NCBI GenBank assembly: GCA_045580405.1
Contig: JAZNNT010000024.1
Span: 1 to 19,230, forward strand
Source of the DNA: SIG452 sp045580405
Lineage (GTDB): Bacteria; Bacillota; Clostridia; UMGS1840
Direction of reading: 5' to 3'
Length of the DNA: 19,230 nt
Part shown: positions 1 through 6,918 of the stretch, piece after piece
Layout of the letters: each line of letters opens with the position of its first letter
Position numbering within the stretch: the stretch's first letter is position 1
Translations under genes and position numbers: made by a program
Notes under the pieces: model-generated
Databases searched by the model: none
What the model saw: only the letters and a program-made list of their open reading frames with translations
Told to the model about the DNA's origin: nothing

Positions 1-2
1 TT

Positions 3-407
3 TTAAAAGGTTATGAACTGTATGCAGATGAATATGTGGCAAAACCTTTTAATCTGAAAATTCTTTCTGCACGGGTGGAAGCGCTTTTGCGTCGCAGTAA
101 CGGATTGTCTGAAGAAGTTGTAATTGGGGATTTAAGCTACAATAAGTCTACCTACGAAGTTACCGTGAAGGGCGAAAAGGTGGATTTAACAAACAAGGAA
201 TTTGAATTGCTCGGATATCTGATTTTAAATAAAGGGATTGTGTTATCCCGGGATGATATTTTAAACAATGTGTGGCATTACGATTATTTTGGCGATGTGA
301 GAACGATAGACACTCATATCAAAAAGTTAAGAGCCAAACTTTTAGATTGCGGAACTTATATTCAAACTGTGCGAAGCGTGGGATATAAGTTTGACGCTTC
401 TATGTAA
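3..407 (+). CDS. OmpR/VanR-family response regulator, 5'-truncated by window edge
   Basis: This is the 3' part of a DNA-binding response regulator. The frame is open to the left edge, so the true start lies outside the window. A GTG at 36 is internal, because the codons before it continue the receiver domain. The first visible residues read GYELYADEYVAKPFN, which is the end of a CheY-like receiver with the conserved Lys of the KPF motif. The rest is an OmpR/PhoB winged-helix domain: 'LTNKEFELLGYLILNKG', the recognition-helix segment 'RTIDTHIKKLRAKL' and the C-terminal wing 'IQTVRSVGYKF'. It lies 30 bases upstream of a histidine kinase gene on the same strand, so the two form a two-component pair, with the phosphorylated regulator expected to control transcription. 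The phospho-accepting Asp is outside the window. The target genes cannot be told from this sequence. Confidence 0.93.
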   Translation, partial: LKGYELYADEYVAKPFNLKILSARVEALLRRSNGLSEEVVIGDLSYNKSTYEVTVKGEKVDLTNKEFELLGYLILNKGIVLSRDDILNNVWHYDYFGDVRTIDTHIKKLRAKLLDCGTYIQTVRSVGYKFDASM

Positions 408-437
408 AAAACACAGAGAGGATTCGGTATATCATTT

Positions 438-1856
438 GTGAAATCATTAAAAAGGAAACTGGTTTTTTTACTTCTTGCCATTGTGTTTTCGATTCTGATG
501 GTTTTATATGTTGCTAATAATATGCTGTTGGAGCCGTATTACACAGAGAAAGAGAAGGCGGAGTTTAAAGAAACCTATCAACGGATTCAGGTTACGGCAA
601 CAGAGCATCCCGAGGAGCTGACGGATTTGCTTTTTCGGATTGCAGCTAACTCTAACATGTCTGTTATTGTAGTGGATCATTACAATCAGATACTTTATTC
701 CAGTGTAAATCCGTCTGACGGTAACGAAGCGGTGTTTTCCCCGCAAATGCTGCAGCAATTGATGGAGTCCACACAGATTCCGAAAAATCAACAGTTTGTG
801 ATTCATAAGGTGTTGGATGCAAACAATTCTGAGCACTTGGTAATGGCGGCAAAATTTCAACCTTTCGGCAAACTCTATCTGATTAAACCCGTGGCAGCGA
901 TTCACAAAAGCATGGCAATTTATCAAGAGTTTTTCTTGATAGCATTTATTATCGTCGGTGTAATGGGTGCCATCATTATGTTTTTAATCGGTAATTTTTC
1001 CCTTCGTCCTATTTATGAGATATTGGACATTTCCAAGCGGATTACCAATCTGGATTTTTCCAAAAAGTATCAGGTTCGTGGAGATGACGAAATTAATGTG
1101 TTAGGGGAACAAATCAACATTATGTCGGACCGCCTCCATGAAAACATTCAGAAGCTTTCCGCCTCTAACGAGTCTTTACAACAGGACCTCTATCAAAAAG
1201 AGCGGGTTGAGAAAATGCGGAAAGAGTTTTTGCAAAACGCTTCTCACGAACTGAAGACTCCGATTTCTGTTATTGCATCATACACAGAAATGTTAAAGGA
1301 CAAGCTGATCACCGATGAGAAGGACCGCGAATACTATTACAGCGTTATATACGACGAAACCGAAAAAATGAGTAACATTGTGAAAAACCTTCTGAATGTG
1401 GCGCAGCTGGAAACACAGGCATTCAATGTCAGCATGGAAGAGTTTAATTTGTCCGAGCTTTTCGTTGATGTAATTTCCGCATTCCGTTTGCAGATTGAAA
1501 AAGAAGCGATTACTTTGCAGGAGAATATTATGCCTGAAGTAATGGTTTTTGCCGATCGGTTTTTAATTGAACGAGTGATTACTAATTATCTGAATAATGC
1601 CATAGCACACATAGGAGATTCCAAGGAAATCCGTGTGACGCTGTCTCAAAACGAAGACGGTGCTTATCTGGGCGTGTATAATGACACTCCGAAAGTATTG
1701 GATCAAGAAAAAATCTGGACCAGTTTTTATAAAAGTGATGATAGTCAAGGAAACGGACTTGGTCTTTCCATTGTGAAAGCCATTATGGATGCTCACAAGA
1801 AGGAGTATGGGTTCCGTTATCTGGGTGACGGCGTGGAATTTTTCATAAAGTTATAA
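438..1856 (+). CDS. membrane sensor histidine kinase (two-component partner)
   Basis: The 472-residue kinase should autophosphorylate on His and pass phosphate to the upstream response regulator. Visible parts in order: membrane helix at about 8-30, extracytoplasmic sensor region at about 31-162, second helix at about 163-186, HAMP linker at about 187-240, HisKA dimerisation helix with the H-box 'NASHELKTPI' (phospho-His270), N-box 'ITNYLNNAIAHIG' (381-393), a degenerate G1 region around 414-418, and G2 box 'GNGLGLSIV' (438-446). Length and layout match VanS/PhoR-type kinases. GTG at 438 is chosen because there is no other in-frame start just upstream. A purine-rich SD (AGAGAGGA, 415-422) precedes it at a longish 15 bases. 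The sensor region has no ligand fold that I recognise, so the signal is unknown. A strong terminator follows directly. Confidence 0.93.
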   Translation: MKSLKRKLVFLLLAIVFSILMVLYVANNMLLEPYYTEKEKAEFKETYQRIQVTATEHPEELTDLLFRIAANSNMSVIVVDHYNQILYSSVNPSDGNEAVFSPQMLQQLMESTQIPKNQQFVIHKVLDANNSEHLVMAAKFQPFGKLYLIKPVAAIHKSMAIYQEFFLIAFIIVGVMGAIIMFLIGNFSLRPIYEILDISKRITNLDFSKKYQVRGDDEINVLGEQINIMSDRLHENIQKLSASNESLQQDLYQKERVEKMRKEFLQNASHELKTPISVIASYTEMLKDKLITDEKDREYYYSVIYDETEKMSNIVKNLLNVAQLETQAFNVSMEEFNLSELFVDVISAFRLQIEKEAITLQENIMPEVMVFADRFLIERVITNYLNNAIAHIGDSKEIRVTLSQNEDGAYLGVYNDTPKVLDQEKIWTSFYKSDDSQGNGLGLSIVKAIMDAHKKEYGFRYLGDGVEFFIKL

Positions 1857-1898
1857 AAAATACCGTTGCATATTTCGATATATGCAACGGTATTTTTT
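1857..1898. terminator. bidirectional intrinsic terminator between convergent genes
   Basis: A perfect inverted repeat pairs 1861-1873 (TACCGTTGCATAT) with 1880-1892 around a six-base loop. It is flanked by A's on the left and a T-tract from 1893 on the right. The T-tract serves the kinase transcript. The A-run becomes a U-tract for the minus-strand methyltransferase, whose stop codon is at 1900-1902. One hairpin can therefore end both transcripts. Confidence 0.93.
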
Positions 1899-1899
1899 T

Positions 1900-3270
1900 T
1901 TAGAGTTCTTTTTTTTGTAAACGAGTTACACATTCGCAATGGAATGTTCTTGGAAATAAATCGAAGGGATAAACCGTATCACACTGATAGCCGTTTTCTG
2001 TCAGATATTTCATATCACGGGCAAGAGTCGCCGGATTGCAGCTGATATATACAATAGTTTTCGGTTGAATGGTTGCCAACATTTGAAGTAACGCTTCATC
2101 GCATCCGCTACGGGGAGGATCTAACACAACGGCATCGGGGATGATTCCCTGTGCCACCAGCTTGGGAGCTTCGTCCTCGGCATTGCCGCAGATGAATTCC
2201 ACGTTTTTGATACCGTTGGCGTCACGGTTCATTTTAGCATCCTCGATGGCAGGTGCACAGCTTTCAATTCCATAAACCTTCTTCGCTTTTTTGGAAAGAT
2301 TTAAGGTAATTGTTCCGATTCCGCAATATAAATCGAATACCGTGTTGTAATGTTCTCCTAAAAGAGACAGTGCTTTTTGGTATAGCTTTTCAGCCTGTAG
2401 CGTGTTCACCTGATAAAAGGACGGAAGGGAAATGCCAAAAACTATTCCGTTCATCGTATCGGTCAGATATTTTTTGCCATAGAGGGTAACGGTTGTATCT
2501 CCTAAAATCACATTTGTTTTTTTTGTATTCAGATTCACACCAATGCTGACGATGGAAGGATTTATTCTGAGCAGTTTTTGGATTAGGATATCGGTATGTA
2601 TAACGGATTCTGCATTTTTTACATTTGCGACCAGTCCCACCATAATTTCACCGGAATGTTCACCGCGACGGATAAAAATATGCCGTACAATACCGGAGTG
2701 GGTTTCTTCTGAGTATGGTTGAATCTGATATTCCTGCAAATGAGAAAGAATACATTCGGAAATATCAAAAAATTCAGGATAGGTAATGCTGCACCGTCTG
2801 CAAGGGATGATTTCGTGGCTTCTGGCACGATAGAACCCTGAAACGATATGCTGTTCTTTATCGTATCCTACCGGGAGCAGCATTTTGTTCCGATAGGCGT
2901 CTTTTTTAGGAGACGCTTCGGTAGGAGCGATGTCCGGCAGATTTTCACCCATGGGCCGGAATGCGTTTTTGATCAGCTGCCTTTTGATCGCACACTCGTT
3001 TTCATAAGTTGTATGGTGAAATACGCAGCCACCGCACTGTTTTGCCACAGGGCACACCGACTCCGTTCGATATTCGGAAGGAGACAGCAGTTCTTCAATT
3101 TTGCCGTAAGCGGAATTTTTCAGAACTTTTAATATTTTTACTTTCGCTTTCTCACCAATCAGTAGCTCAGGGACAAACACCACAAAGCCGTCATCTGTTT
3201 TTCCGATTCCGCTTCCGTCATGAGAAATGTCGGTTACCGTAACGGTTACAATTTCGTTTTTCTTAATCAT
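1900..3270 (-). CDS. rlmD: 23S rRNA (uracil-5-)-methyltransferase, RlmD/RumA (RlmCD) type
   Basis: This 456-residue enzyme is expected to transfer methyl from SAM to C5 of specific uridines in 23S rRNA. In Firmicutes a single RlmCD enzyme often does both sites. Visible: an N-terminal TRAM domain (about 1-60), iron-sulfur cysteines C73, C79 and C82 in CPVAKQCGGC with a fourth at C157 or C160, SAM-binding 'FDLYCGIGT' (312-320), 'LDPPRSGC' (383-390), the nucleophile motif 'SCNP' (C411) and the C-terminal Glu446. The C411-E446 spacing of 35 equals the spacing I recall for E. coli RumA (C389/E424). ATG at 3270 is chosen because the TRAM domain starts there. The 95 codons upstream are in frame but unlike the family and contain the promoter and leader. 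The leader has an unusual hairpin between SD and start. Which uridines are modified cannot be told. Confidence 0.92.
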   Translation of the reverse strand: MIKKNEIVTVTVTDISHDGSGIGKTDDGFVVFVPELLIGEKAKVKILKVLKNSAYGKIEELLSPSEYRTESVCPVAKQCGGCVFHHTTYENECAIKRQLIKNAFRPMGENLPDIAPTEASPKKDAYRNKMLLPVGYDKEQHIVSGFYRARSHEIIPCRRCSITYPEFFDISECILSHLQEYQIQPYSEETHSGIVRHIFIRRGEHSGEIMVGLVANVKNAESVIHTDILIQKLLRINPSIVSIGVNLNTKKTNVILGDTTVTLYGKKYLTDTMNGIVFGISLPSFYQVNTLQAEKLYQKALSLLGEHYNTVFDLYCGIGTITLNLSKKAKKVYGIESCAPAIEDAKMNRDANGIKNVEFICGNAEDEAPKLVAQGIIPDAVVLDPPRSGCDEALLQMLATIQPKTIVYISCNPATLARDMKYLTENGYQCDTVYPFDLFPRTFHCECVTRLQKKEL

Positions 3271-3279
3271 ATTATATGT

Positions 3280-3305
3280 AAGAAGTCCAAACTTCTTTGT
3301 CCTTT
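3280..3305 (-). promoter_or_regulatory. SD-hairpin-start arrangement in the methyltransferase leader
   Basis: Reading the minus strand, the best SD (AAAGGA, 3305-3300) lies 29 bases from the ATG at 3270, too far for normal initiation. Between them is a perfect 7-bp hairpin, AAGAAGT-TTGG-ACTTCTT (3297-3280). If it folds, 2 bases before it and 9 after it remain, giving a normal effective spacing of about 11. No closer SD is visible. This is an inference from spacing alone. Confidence 0.5.
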
Positions 3306-3361
3306 CTGGCAGTTCATCCGAAAATTGTGGGAAATCTGTTGAAATCCGTTGATTTCTTGTT

Positions 3362-3390
3362 ATTTTAACACAAAAGTAAATGAATTTCAA
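3362..3390 (-). promoter_or_regulatory. SigA promoter for the rRNA methyltransferase
   Basis: On the minus strand, the -35 TTGAAA (3390-3385) and the -10 TAAAAT (3367-3362) are separated by exactly 17 bases. A TGT extension precedes the -10. Transcription should begin near 3355, giving a leader of about 85 bases. The leader starts with a small GAAATC/GATTTC hairpin (3341-3356) that overlaps a 10-bp direct repeat, GAAATCYGTT, at 3331-3350. Confidence 0.75.
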
Positions 3391-3444
3391 CCCCCTTTTT
3401 TGACACGTTATGCAAAATGTATAAAATAAATTTGTTTTTTTTGG

Positions 3445-3485
3445 TGAATTAACCACTTTTCTTTTTGAATTAACTGTGCTATAAT
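3445..3485 (+). promoter_or_regulatory. extended -10 promoter with upstream direct repeats (ABC ATPase)
   Basis: TGTGCTATAAT at 3475-3485 is a strong extended -10 element, but no good -35 hexamer sits 17 bases upstream (TTTTCT). Instead, the nonamer TGAATTAAC occurs twice, at 3445-3453 and 3466-3474, 21 bp apart. That is two helical turns, so both copies lie on the same face of the DNA. The second copy lies directly against the extended -10. The repeats may be an operator or activator site. Confidence 0.6.
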
Positions 3486-3523
3486 GAGTCCATAGTAAAA
3501 CTTTATTATGGGGGTAAATTGTA

Positions 3524-4639
3524 ATGGCAGGTTTAATTTTAAAAAATCTCTGCAAAGTTTATGAAGGCAGTCAGCAGAAGTCTGTTGATAATTTTTGCCT
3601 TGACATTGAAGATAAAGAGTTTATCATTCTGGTTGGTCCTTCCGGTTGCGGTAAGTCCACTACCTTAAGAATGATTGCCGGTCTGGAAGAAATCACCAGC
3701 GGTGAGCTGTATATCGGTGATACCTTGATGAACGACGTATCTCCCAAAAACAGAGATATCGCTATGGTATTCCAGAGCTATGCACTCTATCCGCACATGA
3801 CTGTTTTTGAAAACATGGCATTCGGTTTAAAACTGAAAAAAGTTCCGAAGGCTGAAATCAAAAGAAGAGTTACCGAAGCAGCTAAAATCTTAGATATCGA
3901 ACATTTGTTAGATAGAAAGCCGAAGGCTTTATCCGGTGGTCAGAGACAGCGTGTTGCGCTGGGACGTGCAATCGTTAGAGAACCGAAAGTATTCTTAATG
4001 GACGAACCTCTTTCCAACTTGGATGCTAAATTGAGAGTTCAGATGAGAGCGGAAATCGGTAAACTTCATCAGAGACTGCAGACCACCTTTATCTACGTTA
4101 CTCATGACCAGACTGAAGCTATGACCATGGGTACCAGAATCGTAGTTATGAAAGATGGCGTTATTCAGCAGGTAGATACTCCTCAGAATCTGTATGATCA
4201 TCCGGTAAATATGTTCGTAGCAGGATTTATGGGTAGCCCGCAGATGAACCTGATAACCGCAAATCTTACCGGTTCCGGTGATGATTTATATCTGGAATTT
4301 GCTTCCAGTAAAATTAAATTACCTGCAAGCAAAATCAATGATGCTGTAAAAGAACATATTGGTCAGGAAGTTGTATTCGGTATCCGTCCTGAAGATATTC
4401 ATGATGAAGAAGCTTTCATTTCCGCATTCCCGGAAGCATCCTTGAATGTAGAAGTTGACTTCTCTGAATTGATGGGTGCAGAAACCTACCTGTATCTGTT
4501 AGAAGGTGACAATAAATTCACCGCAAGAGTGAATCCCAGAACTACTGCAAAAACCGGTGATTCTATCAAAGTTGCATTTGACATGGAAAAACTCCATCTG
4601 TTTGATCCTGCAACTGAGCTTTCTATTACCAAAGAATAA
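3524..4639 (+). CDS. sugar ABC transporter ATP-binding protein, MsmX/UgpC/MalK family
   Basis: A 371-residue cytoplasmic ATPase that powers carbohydrate ABC importers. Visible: Walker A GPSGCGKST (38-46), Q-loop Q84 in VFQSYALYPHMTVFEN, signature LSGGQ (136-140), Walker B FLMDEP with E161, H-loop H194 in YVTHDQTEAM, then a C-terminal MalK-like TOBE/regulatory region from about 235 to the end containing 'FGIRPEDI'. Length is typical. ATG at 3524 follows GGGGG (3510-3514). No permease or binding protein is adjacent, and the gene has its own promoter and terminator. This is how shared ATPases such as MsmX, which serve several sugar importers, are arranged. Arginine is mostly AGA (about 13 AGA to 3 CGT by eye), unlike the neighbours. 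This suggests high expression. The sugars carried cannot be inferred. Confidence 0.93.
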   Translation: MAGLILKNLCKVYEGSQQKSVDNFCLDIEDKEFIILVGPSGCGKSTTLRMIAGLEEITSGELYIGDTLMNDVSPKNRDIAMVFQSYALYPHMTVFENMAFGLKLKKVPKAEIKRRVTEAAKILDIEHLLDRKPKALSGGQRQRVALGRAIVREPKVFLMDEPLSNLDAKLRVQMRAEIGKLHQRLQTTFIYVTHDQTEAMTMGTRIVVMKDGVIQQVDTPQNLYDHPVNMFVAGFMGSPQMNLITANLTGSGDDLYLEFASSKIKLPASKINDAVKEHIGQEVVFGIRPEDIHDEEAFISAFPEASLNVEVDFSELMGAETYLYLLEGDNKFTARVNPRTTAKTGDSIKVAFDMEKLHLFDPATELSITKE

Positions 4640-4653
4640 TCAGATGAAAAAGG

Positions 4654-4682
4654 CTGCCCAAAGTTGGGCAGACTTTTTTTTA
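4654..4682 (+). terminator. intrinsic terminator after the ABC ATPase
   Basis: CTGCCCAA (4654-4661) pairs with TTGGGCAG (4664-4671), probably opening to a four-base loop. A run of about nine T's (4674-4682) follows. It lies shortly after the ATPase stop and isolates that gene from the riboswitch promoter downstream. Confidence 0.92.
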
Positions 4683-4714
4683 TATCGAATTAAACTTTAA
4701 AAAACAAAAACACA

Positions 4715-4743
4715 TTTGCAATTTAAAAATAATATGATATAAT
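4715..4743 (+). promoter_or_regulatory. SigA promoter driving the riboswitch-exchanger unit
   Basis: The -35 TTTGCA (4715-4720), a 17-base spacer and the -10 TATAAT (4738-4743) preceded by TGA (extended -10) put the transcription start near 4750. That leaves a leader of about 220 bases before the exchanger start, filled by the riboswitch and its terminator. Confidence 0.8.
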
Positions 4744-4781
4744 AGAACTGTTTTAAAAAGCATTTGTTGAAAAGAGACAAT

Positions 4782-4889
4782 GAAAAGGGAGTAGCTGGCG
4801 TAATGCAATATGCATTGCGGTTACGGTACCGTCAGTACGATATTTCTGAAAGAAAATATCCGGTTAGTAATGAAATGGCAAGACTTTTC
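4782..4889 (+). promoter_or_regulatory. yybP-ykoY family Mn2+ riboswitch aptamer
   Basis: The segment opens with GAAAAGGGAGTAGC and closes with GGCAAGACTTTTC. These are the recognisable ends of the yybP-ykoY aptamer, a Mn2+ sensor, and the P1 strands GAAAAG (4782-4787) and CTTTTC (4884-4889) are complementary. Internal arms are visible: AATGCA/TGCATT (4802-4816), and GATATTT (4839-4845) with AAATATC (4854-4860) after GTCAGTACG. Downstream lies a terminator that uses the aptamer's 3' strand, and then a cation exchanger gene, the usual kind of target. By analogy with known members, Mn2+ binding should free the gene for expression. The match is from recalled consensus, not a covariance search. 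Confidence 0.85.
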
Positions 4890-4923
4890 TGTATGTGTTT
4901 ACAGGAAAGGTCTGCCTTTTTTT
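4877..4923 (+). terminator. riboswitch expression-platform terminator
   Basis: GGCAAGACTTTTCTGTA (4877-4893) pairs imperfectly with 4901-4916 (ACAGGAAAGGTCTGCC), followed by seven T's (4917-4923). The 5' strand of this terminator is the same GGCAAGACTTTTC that closes the aptamer. Aptamer and terminator are therefore mutually exclusive, which predicts a transcriptional ON switch when ligand binds. Confidence 0.85.
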
Positions 4924-4973
4924 ATGCCTTTGTTGTAAATATTCTCTTAAAATACATAAAAGGAGATTTCAAA

Positions 4974-5906
4974 ATGGAAGTTTTATTGCAGTTAGCTTTG
5001 CTGGTCATTGGATTTGTAATGCTGGTAAAGGGAGCGGATTGGTTTGTTGACGGCGCTGCCGGTATTGCAACCAAATTCAAAATACCGCAATTGGTCATCG
5101 GTCTTACCATTGTTGCCATGGGCACCAGTGCTCCGGAGGCAGCAGTTAGTATTTCTGCTGCATTGGGAGGCAGTGCTGATATCACAATCGGTAATATTGT
5201 AGGAAGTAATATTTTAAATGTGTTAATCATTTTGGGATTATCTGCTGCGATTACACCTTTGGCAGTTGCCAAATCTACCGTCCGGGTGGATATTCCTGTG
5301 GTGTTGATTGCATCACTTCTGCTGTTTTTAGGATTAGACGGTGTTTTATCCATTTGGGAAGGACTTCTGCTTTTAGTAGTGCTTTTGCTCTACATGGCAT
5401 ACTTGTTTATTGTTACCTTAAAACAAAAAAATCAGGAACCGGATGAAGTCAAAGAACTCCCGATTTGGAAAGCCCTTCTCTTAACCGTAGTTGGACTTGG
5501 TTTCATTGTATGGGGCAGTAATATAACCGTTCAGTCTGCTACCGCTTTGGCAACTATGTGGGGGATGAGTCCCCGTTTCATTGGCCTTACCATTGTAGCT
5601 TTGGGAACTTCCTTGCCGGAATTATTCACATCTGTGATTGCTGCCAAAAAAGGAAACGCGGATATTGCCATCGGCAACATTGTGGGAAGTAATATTTTCA
5701 ATATCCTTTTTGTGGTAGGGATCTCTTCCTTGATTATCCCTGTGCCGTTTCAAAGTAAATTTATCTTTGATACGATAGTTGCAATCGCATCCATTGTTTT
5801 ACTATGGCTTTGTTGCTTTAAAGATAAAAAACTGCACCGTTGGGCAGGATGGTTGTTTTTGTTATGCTATGCAGCATACTTTACTGTTTTGGTATTAAAA
5901 CCGTAA
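4974..5906 (+). CDS. CaCA-family cation exchanger (YrbG-like), Mn2+ riboswitch-controlled
   Basis: A 310-residue integral membrane antiporter with two internally duplicated alpha-repeats. Repeat 1 has GTSAPE (50-55) and GNIVGSN (73-79). Repeat 2 has GTSLPE (211-216) and GNIVGSN (234-240). Both ion-coordinating glutamates (E55, E216) are present, and about ten hydrophobic helices are visible. The family exchanges Ca2+ (sometimes other divalents) for Na+ or H+. ATG at 4974 is chosen because AGGAG (4961-4965) precedes it and the family N-terminus begins there. An in-frame extension back to 4764 would translate through the riboswitch and is false. Control by a yybP-ykoY element suggests that this exchanger protects against excess Mn2+, or exports both Ca2+ and Mn2+. 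Specificity is inference. Confidence 0.92.
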   Translation: MEVLLQLALLVIGFVMLVKGADWFVDGAAGIATKFKIPQLVIGLTIVAMGTSAPEAAVSISAALGGSADITIGNIVGSNILNVLIILGLSAAITPLAVAKSTVRVDIPVVLIASLLLFLGLDGVLSIWEGLLLLVVLLLYMAYLFIVTLKQKNQEPDEVKELPIWKALLLTVVGLGFIVWGSNITVQSATALATMWGMSPRFIGLTIVALGTSLPELFTSVIAAKKGNADIAIGNIVGSNIFNILFVVGISSLIIPVPFQSKFIFDTIVAIASIVLLWLCCFKDKKLHRWAGWLFLLCYAAYFTVLVLKP

Positions 5907-5910
5907 GAAA

Positions 5911-5936
5911 AAAAGCTCTCGAAAGAGAGCTTTTTT
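5911..5936. terminator. bidirectional intrinsic terminator, GAAA tetraloop
   Basis: AAAAGCTCTC (5911-5920) pairs perfectly with GAGAGCTTTT (5925-5934) around a GAAA tetraloop, with T's on the right and A's on the left. It sits between the exchanger stop (5906) and the stop of the convergent minus-strand PHP gene (5939), so it can end both transcripts. Confidence 0.93.
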
Positions 5937-5938
5937 GA

Positions 5939-6673
5939 TTATCTTAAATTCTGAAATTCTTCTAATTCGTGCAGGCGGGCATTTTTATACGGTTCTTCTA
6001 AAGTTTGCCGGAATACCTTCATCTTGTTTTCTTTTACCATCTTAATAAAATCTGAAATAGTTTCAATGGGGTTTTCACTTTCCATACCGCTCACGTATTC
6101 GTAGGTGAATCCGTGGTTGTCAGTACCGGCAAATTCCAAAAGTTCGTATTGTTTTGCATATTTTTGTGCGGAATCATTTTCAAAATCAGTGCGGGAGGCG
6201 TTTACGGTTTCCACACCATGCACACAACGGGGAAACAAACGGATGTGATCGATGTATCCGGCTTCCCGAAACGGATGTGCCTGAATGACCAATGCTCCGT
6301 GCTCCATATAATAGGGGAGTGCTTGGCTGGGTTTCATGGTTTCAATTTCAGGATGTGCTAAAAACCAGTCCTGATCCAGGCCGTAAATTAGAAAATCAGT
6401 TCCGTCAATATAAGAAGATTCCACTCCGCAAAACACTTTGATTCCTATTTCATCCTGCAGTTTTAAAGCAGCCTGATAATCGGAAAAGTAAAAACGGATT
6501 CTCTCTTCGTAGGGGAGGGTTTTATCAATCCCAATATTCCCGTCAATAAAGTGATTGGTTACAAAGATTCCGTCAAATCCCAGTTTTTTGTAAAATTCCA
6601 TAATTTGTCGCACAGTAACCCTGGCACATTTACTTACAGGTGTAGTGTGCAGATGTGTTTCATATCGAAACAT
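5939..6673 (-). CDS. PHP-domain metal-dependent phosphoesterase-like protein
   Basis: A 244-residue cytoplasmic protein of the PHP superfamily, whose members use a bound metal cluster to hydrolyse phosphoesters. The metal-ligand pattern looks complete: H7-x-H9 in ETHLHT, H41 in VTNHF, E85 in GVESS, H133 in IQAHPF, E155 in GVET, and D185-x-H187 in GTDNH. Length fits the stand-alone PHP hydrolases rather than polymerase-linked ones. ATG at 6673 follows GAGGTGA (6684-6678). The open frame extends 44 codons further, but that part is Lys/Phe-rich, overlaps the promoter and lacks homology features. The substrate is unknown. Candidates in the family include histidinol phosphate, nucleoside 3',5'-bisphosphates and phosphorylated sugars. 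It forms a single-gene unit with a very short leader. Confidence 0.85.
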   Translation of the reverse strand: MFRYETHLHTTPVSKCARVTVRQIMEFYKKLGFDGIFVTNHFIDGNIGIDKTLPYEERIRFYFSDYQAALKLQDEIGIKVFCGVESSYIDGTDFLIYGLDQDWFLAHPEIETMKPSQALPYYMEHGALVIQAHPFREAGYIDHIRLFPRCVHGVETVNASRTDFENDSAQKYAKQYELLEFAGTDNHGFTYEYVSGMESENPIETISDFIKMVKENKMKVFRQTLEEPYKNARLHELEEFQNLR

Positions 6674-6691
6674 AGAATCACCTCGGAAAGC

Positions 6692-6720
6692 ATTATAGCA
6701 AAAAAACAGAAAAATAGCAA
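6692..6720 (-). promoter_or_regulatory. SigA promoter for the PHP gene
   Basis: On the minus strand, the -35 TTGCTA (6720-6715) and the -10 TATAAT (6697-6692) are 17 bases apart, with a TGC extension. The predicted start near 6685 leaves a leader of only about 12 bases, so the SD GAGGTGA lies almost at the 5' end of the mRNA. Confidence 0.75.
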
Positions 6721-6798
6721 TTGTTTTTTCAAAAAAATCCGAGAAATCGACAAAAAATAAAAAAAGTGAAAAAAACTGAAAAAAATTTAATTTTACTC

Positions 6799-6827
6799 TT
6801 GACAAATCGGGATAAAGACTGTATAAT
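6799..6827 (+). promoter_or_regulatory. perfect consensus SigA promoter for tRNA-Pro
   Basis: TTGACA (6799-6804), a 17-base spacer and TATAAT (6822-6827) match the full consensus. Predicted start near 6834 gives a leader of about five bases before the mature tRNA. Phased A-tracts and an AT-rich block (6752-6795) lie immediately upstream and resemble an UP element. Confidence 0.92.
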
Positions 6828-6838
6828 AGCTTAGGTAA

Positions 6839-6915
6839 CGGGATGTAGCGCAGCTTGGTAGCGTGCTTGAATGGGGTTCAAGAGGTCGCAAGTTCGAATC
6901 TTGTCATCCCGACCA
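6839..6915 (+). tRNA. tRNA-Pro, anticodon GGG
   Basis: The full cloverleaf can be drawn in 77 bases. Acceptor CGGGATG (6839-6845) pairs with CATCCCG (6905-6911). The D arm is GCGC/GCGT with an AGCTTGGTA loop. The anticodon stem CTTGA/TCAAG encloses loop ATGGGGT with anticodon GGG at 6873-6875. The T arm GCAAG/CTTGT encloses TTCGAAT. Discriminator A and an encoded CCA (6913-6915) follow. GGG reads proline codons CCC and CCU. The C1-G72 pair is typical of bacterial tRNA-Pro. It is a single-gene unit with its own promoter and terminator. Confidence 0.97.
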
Positions 6916-6918
6916 GAA

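Noticed and set aside
3271..3555. 95-codon N-terminal extension of the rRNA methyltransferase
   Set aside because: It runs through the gene's own promoter and into the start of the divergent ATPase gene. The TRAM domain begins at the ATG at 3270.
4764..4973. In-frame N-terminal extension of the cation exchanger
   Set aside because: It would translate through the riboswitch and its terminator, has no SD and is unlike the family. The SD at 4961-4965 fixes the start at 4974.
4922..5353. 143-codon open frame antisense to the exchanger
   Set aside because: It is a frame shadow of a repeat-rich hydrophobic gene, with no SD, promoter or recognisable domain.
6674..6805. 44-codon N-terminal extension of the PHP protein
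   Set aside because: It covers the promoter at 6692-6720 and A-tracts (Phe/Lys-rich when translated). The SD GAGGTGA supports the start at 6673.
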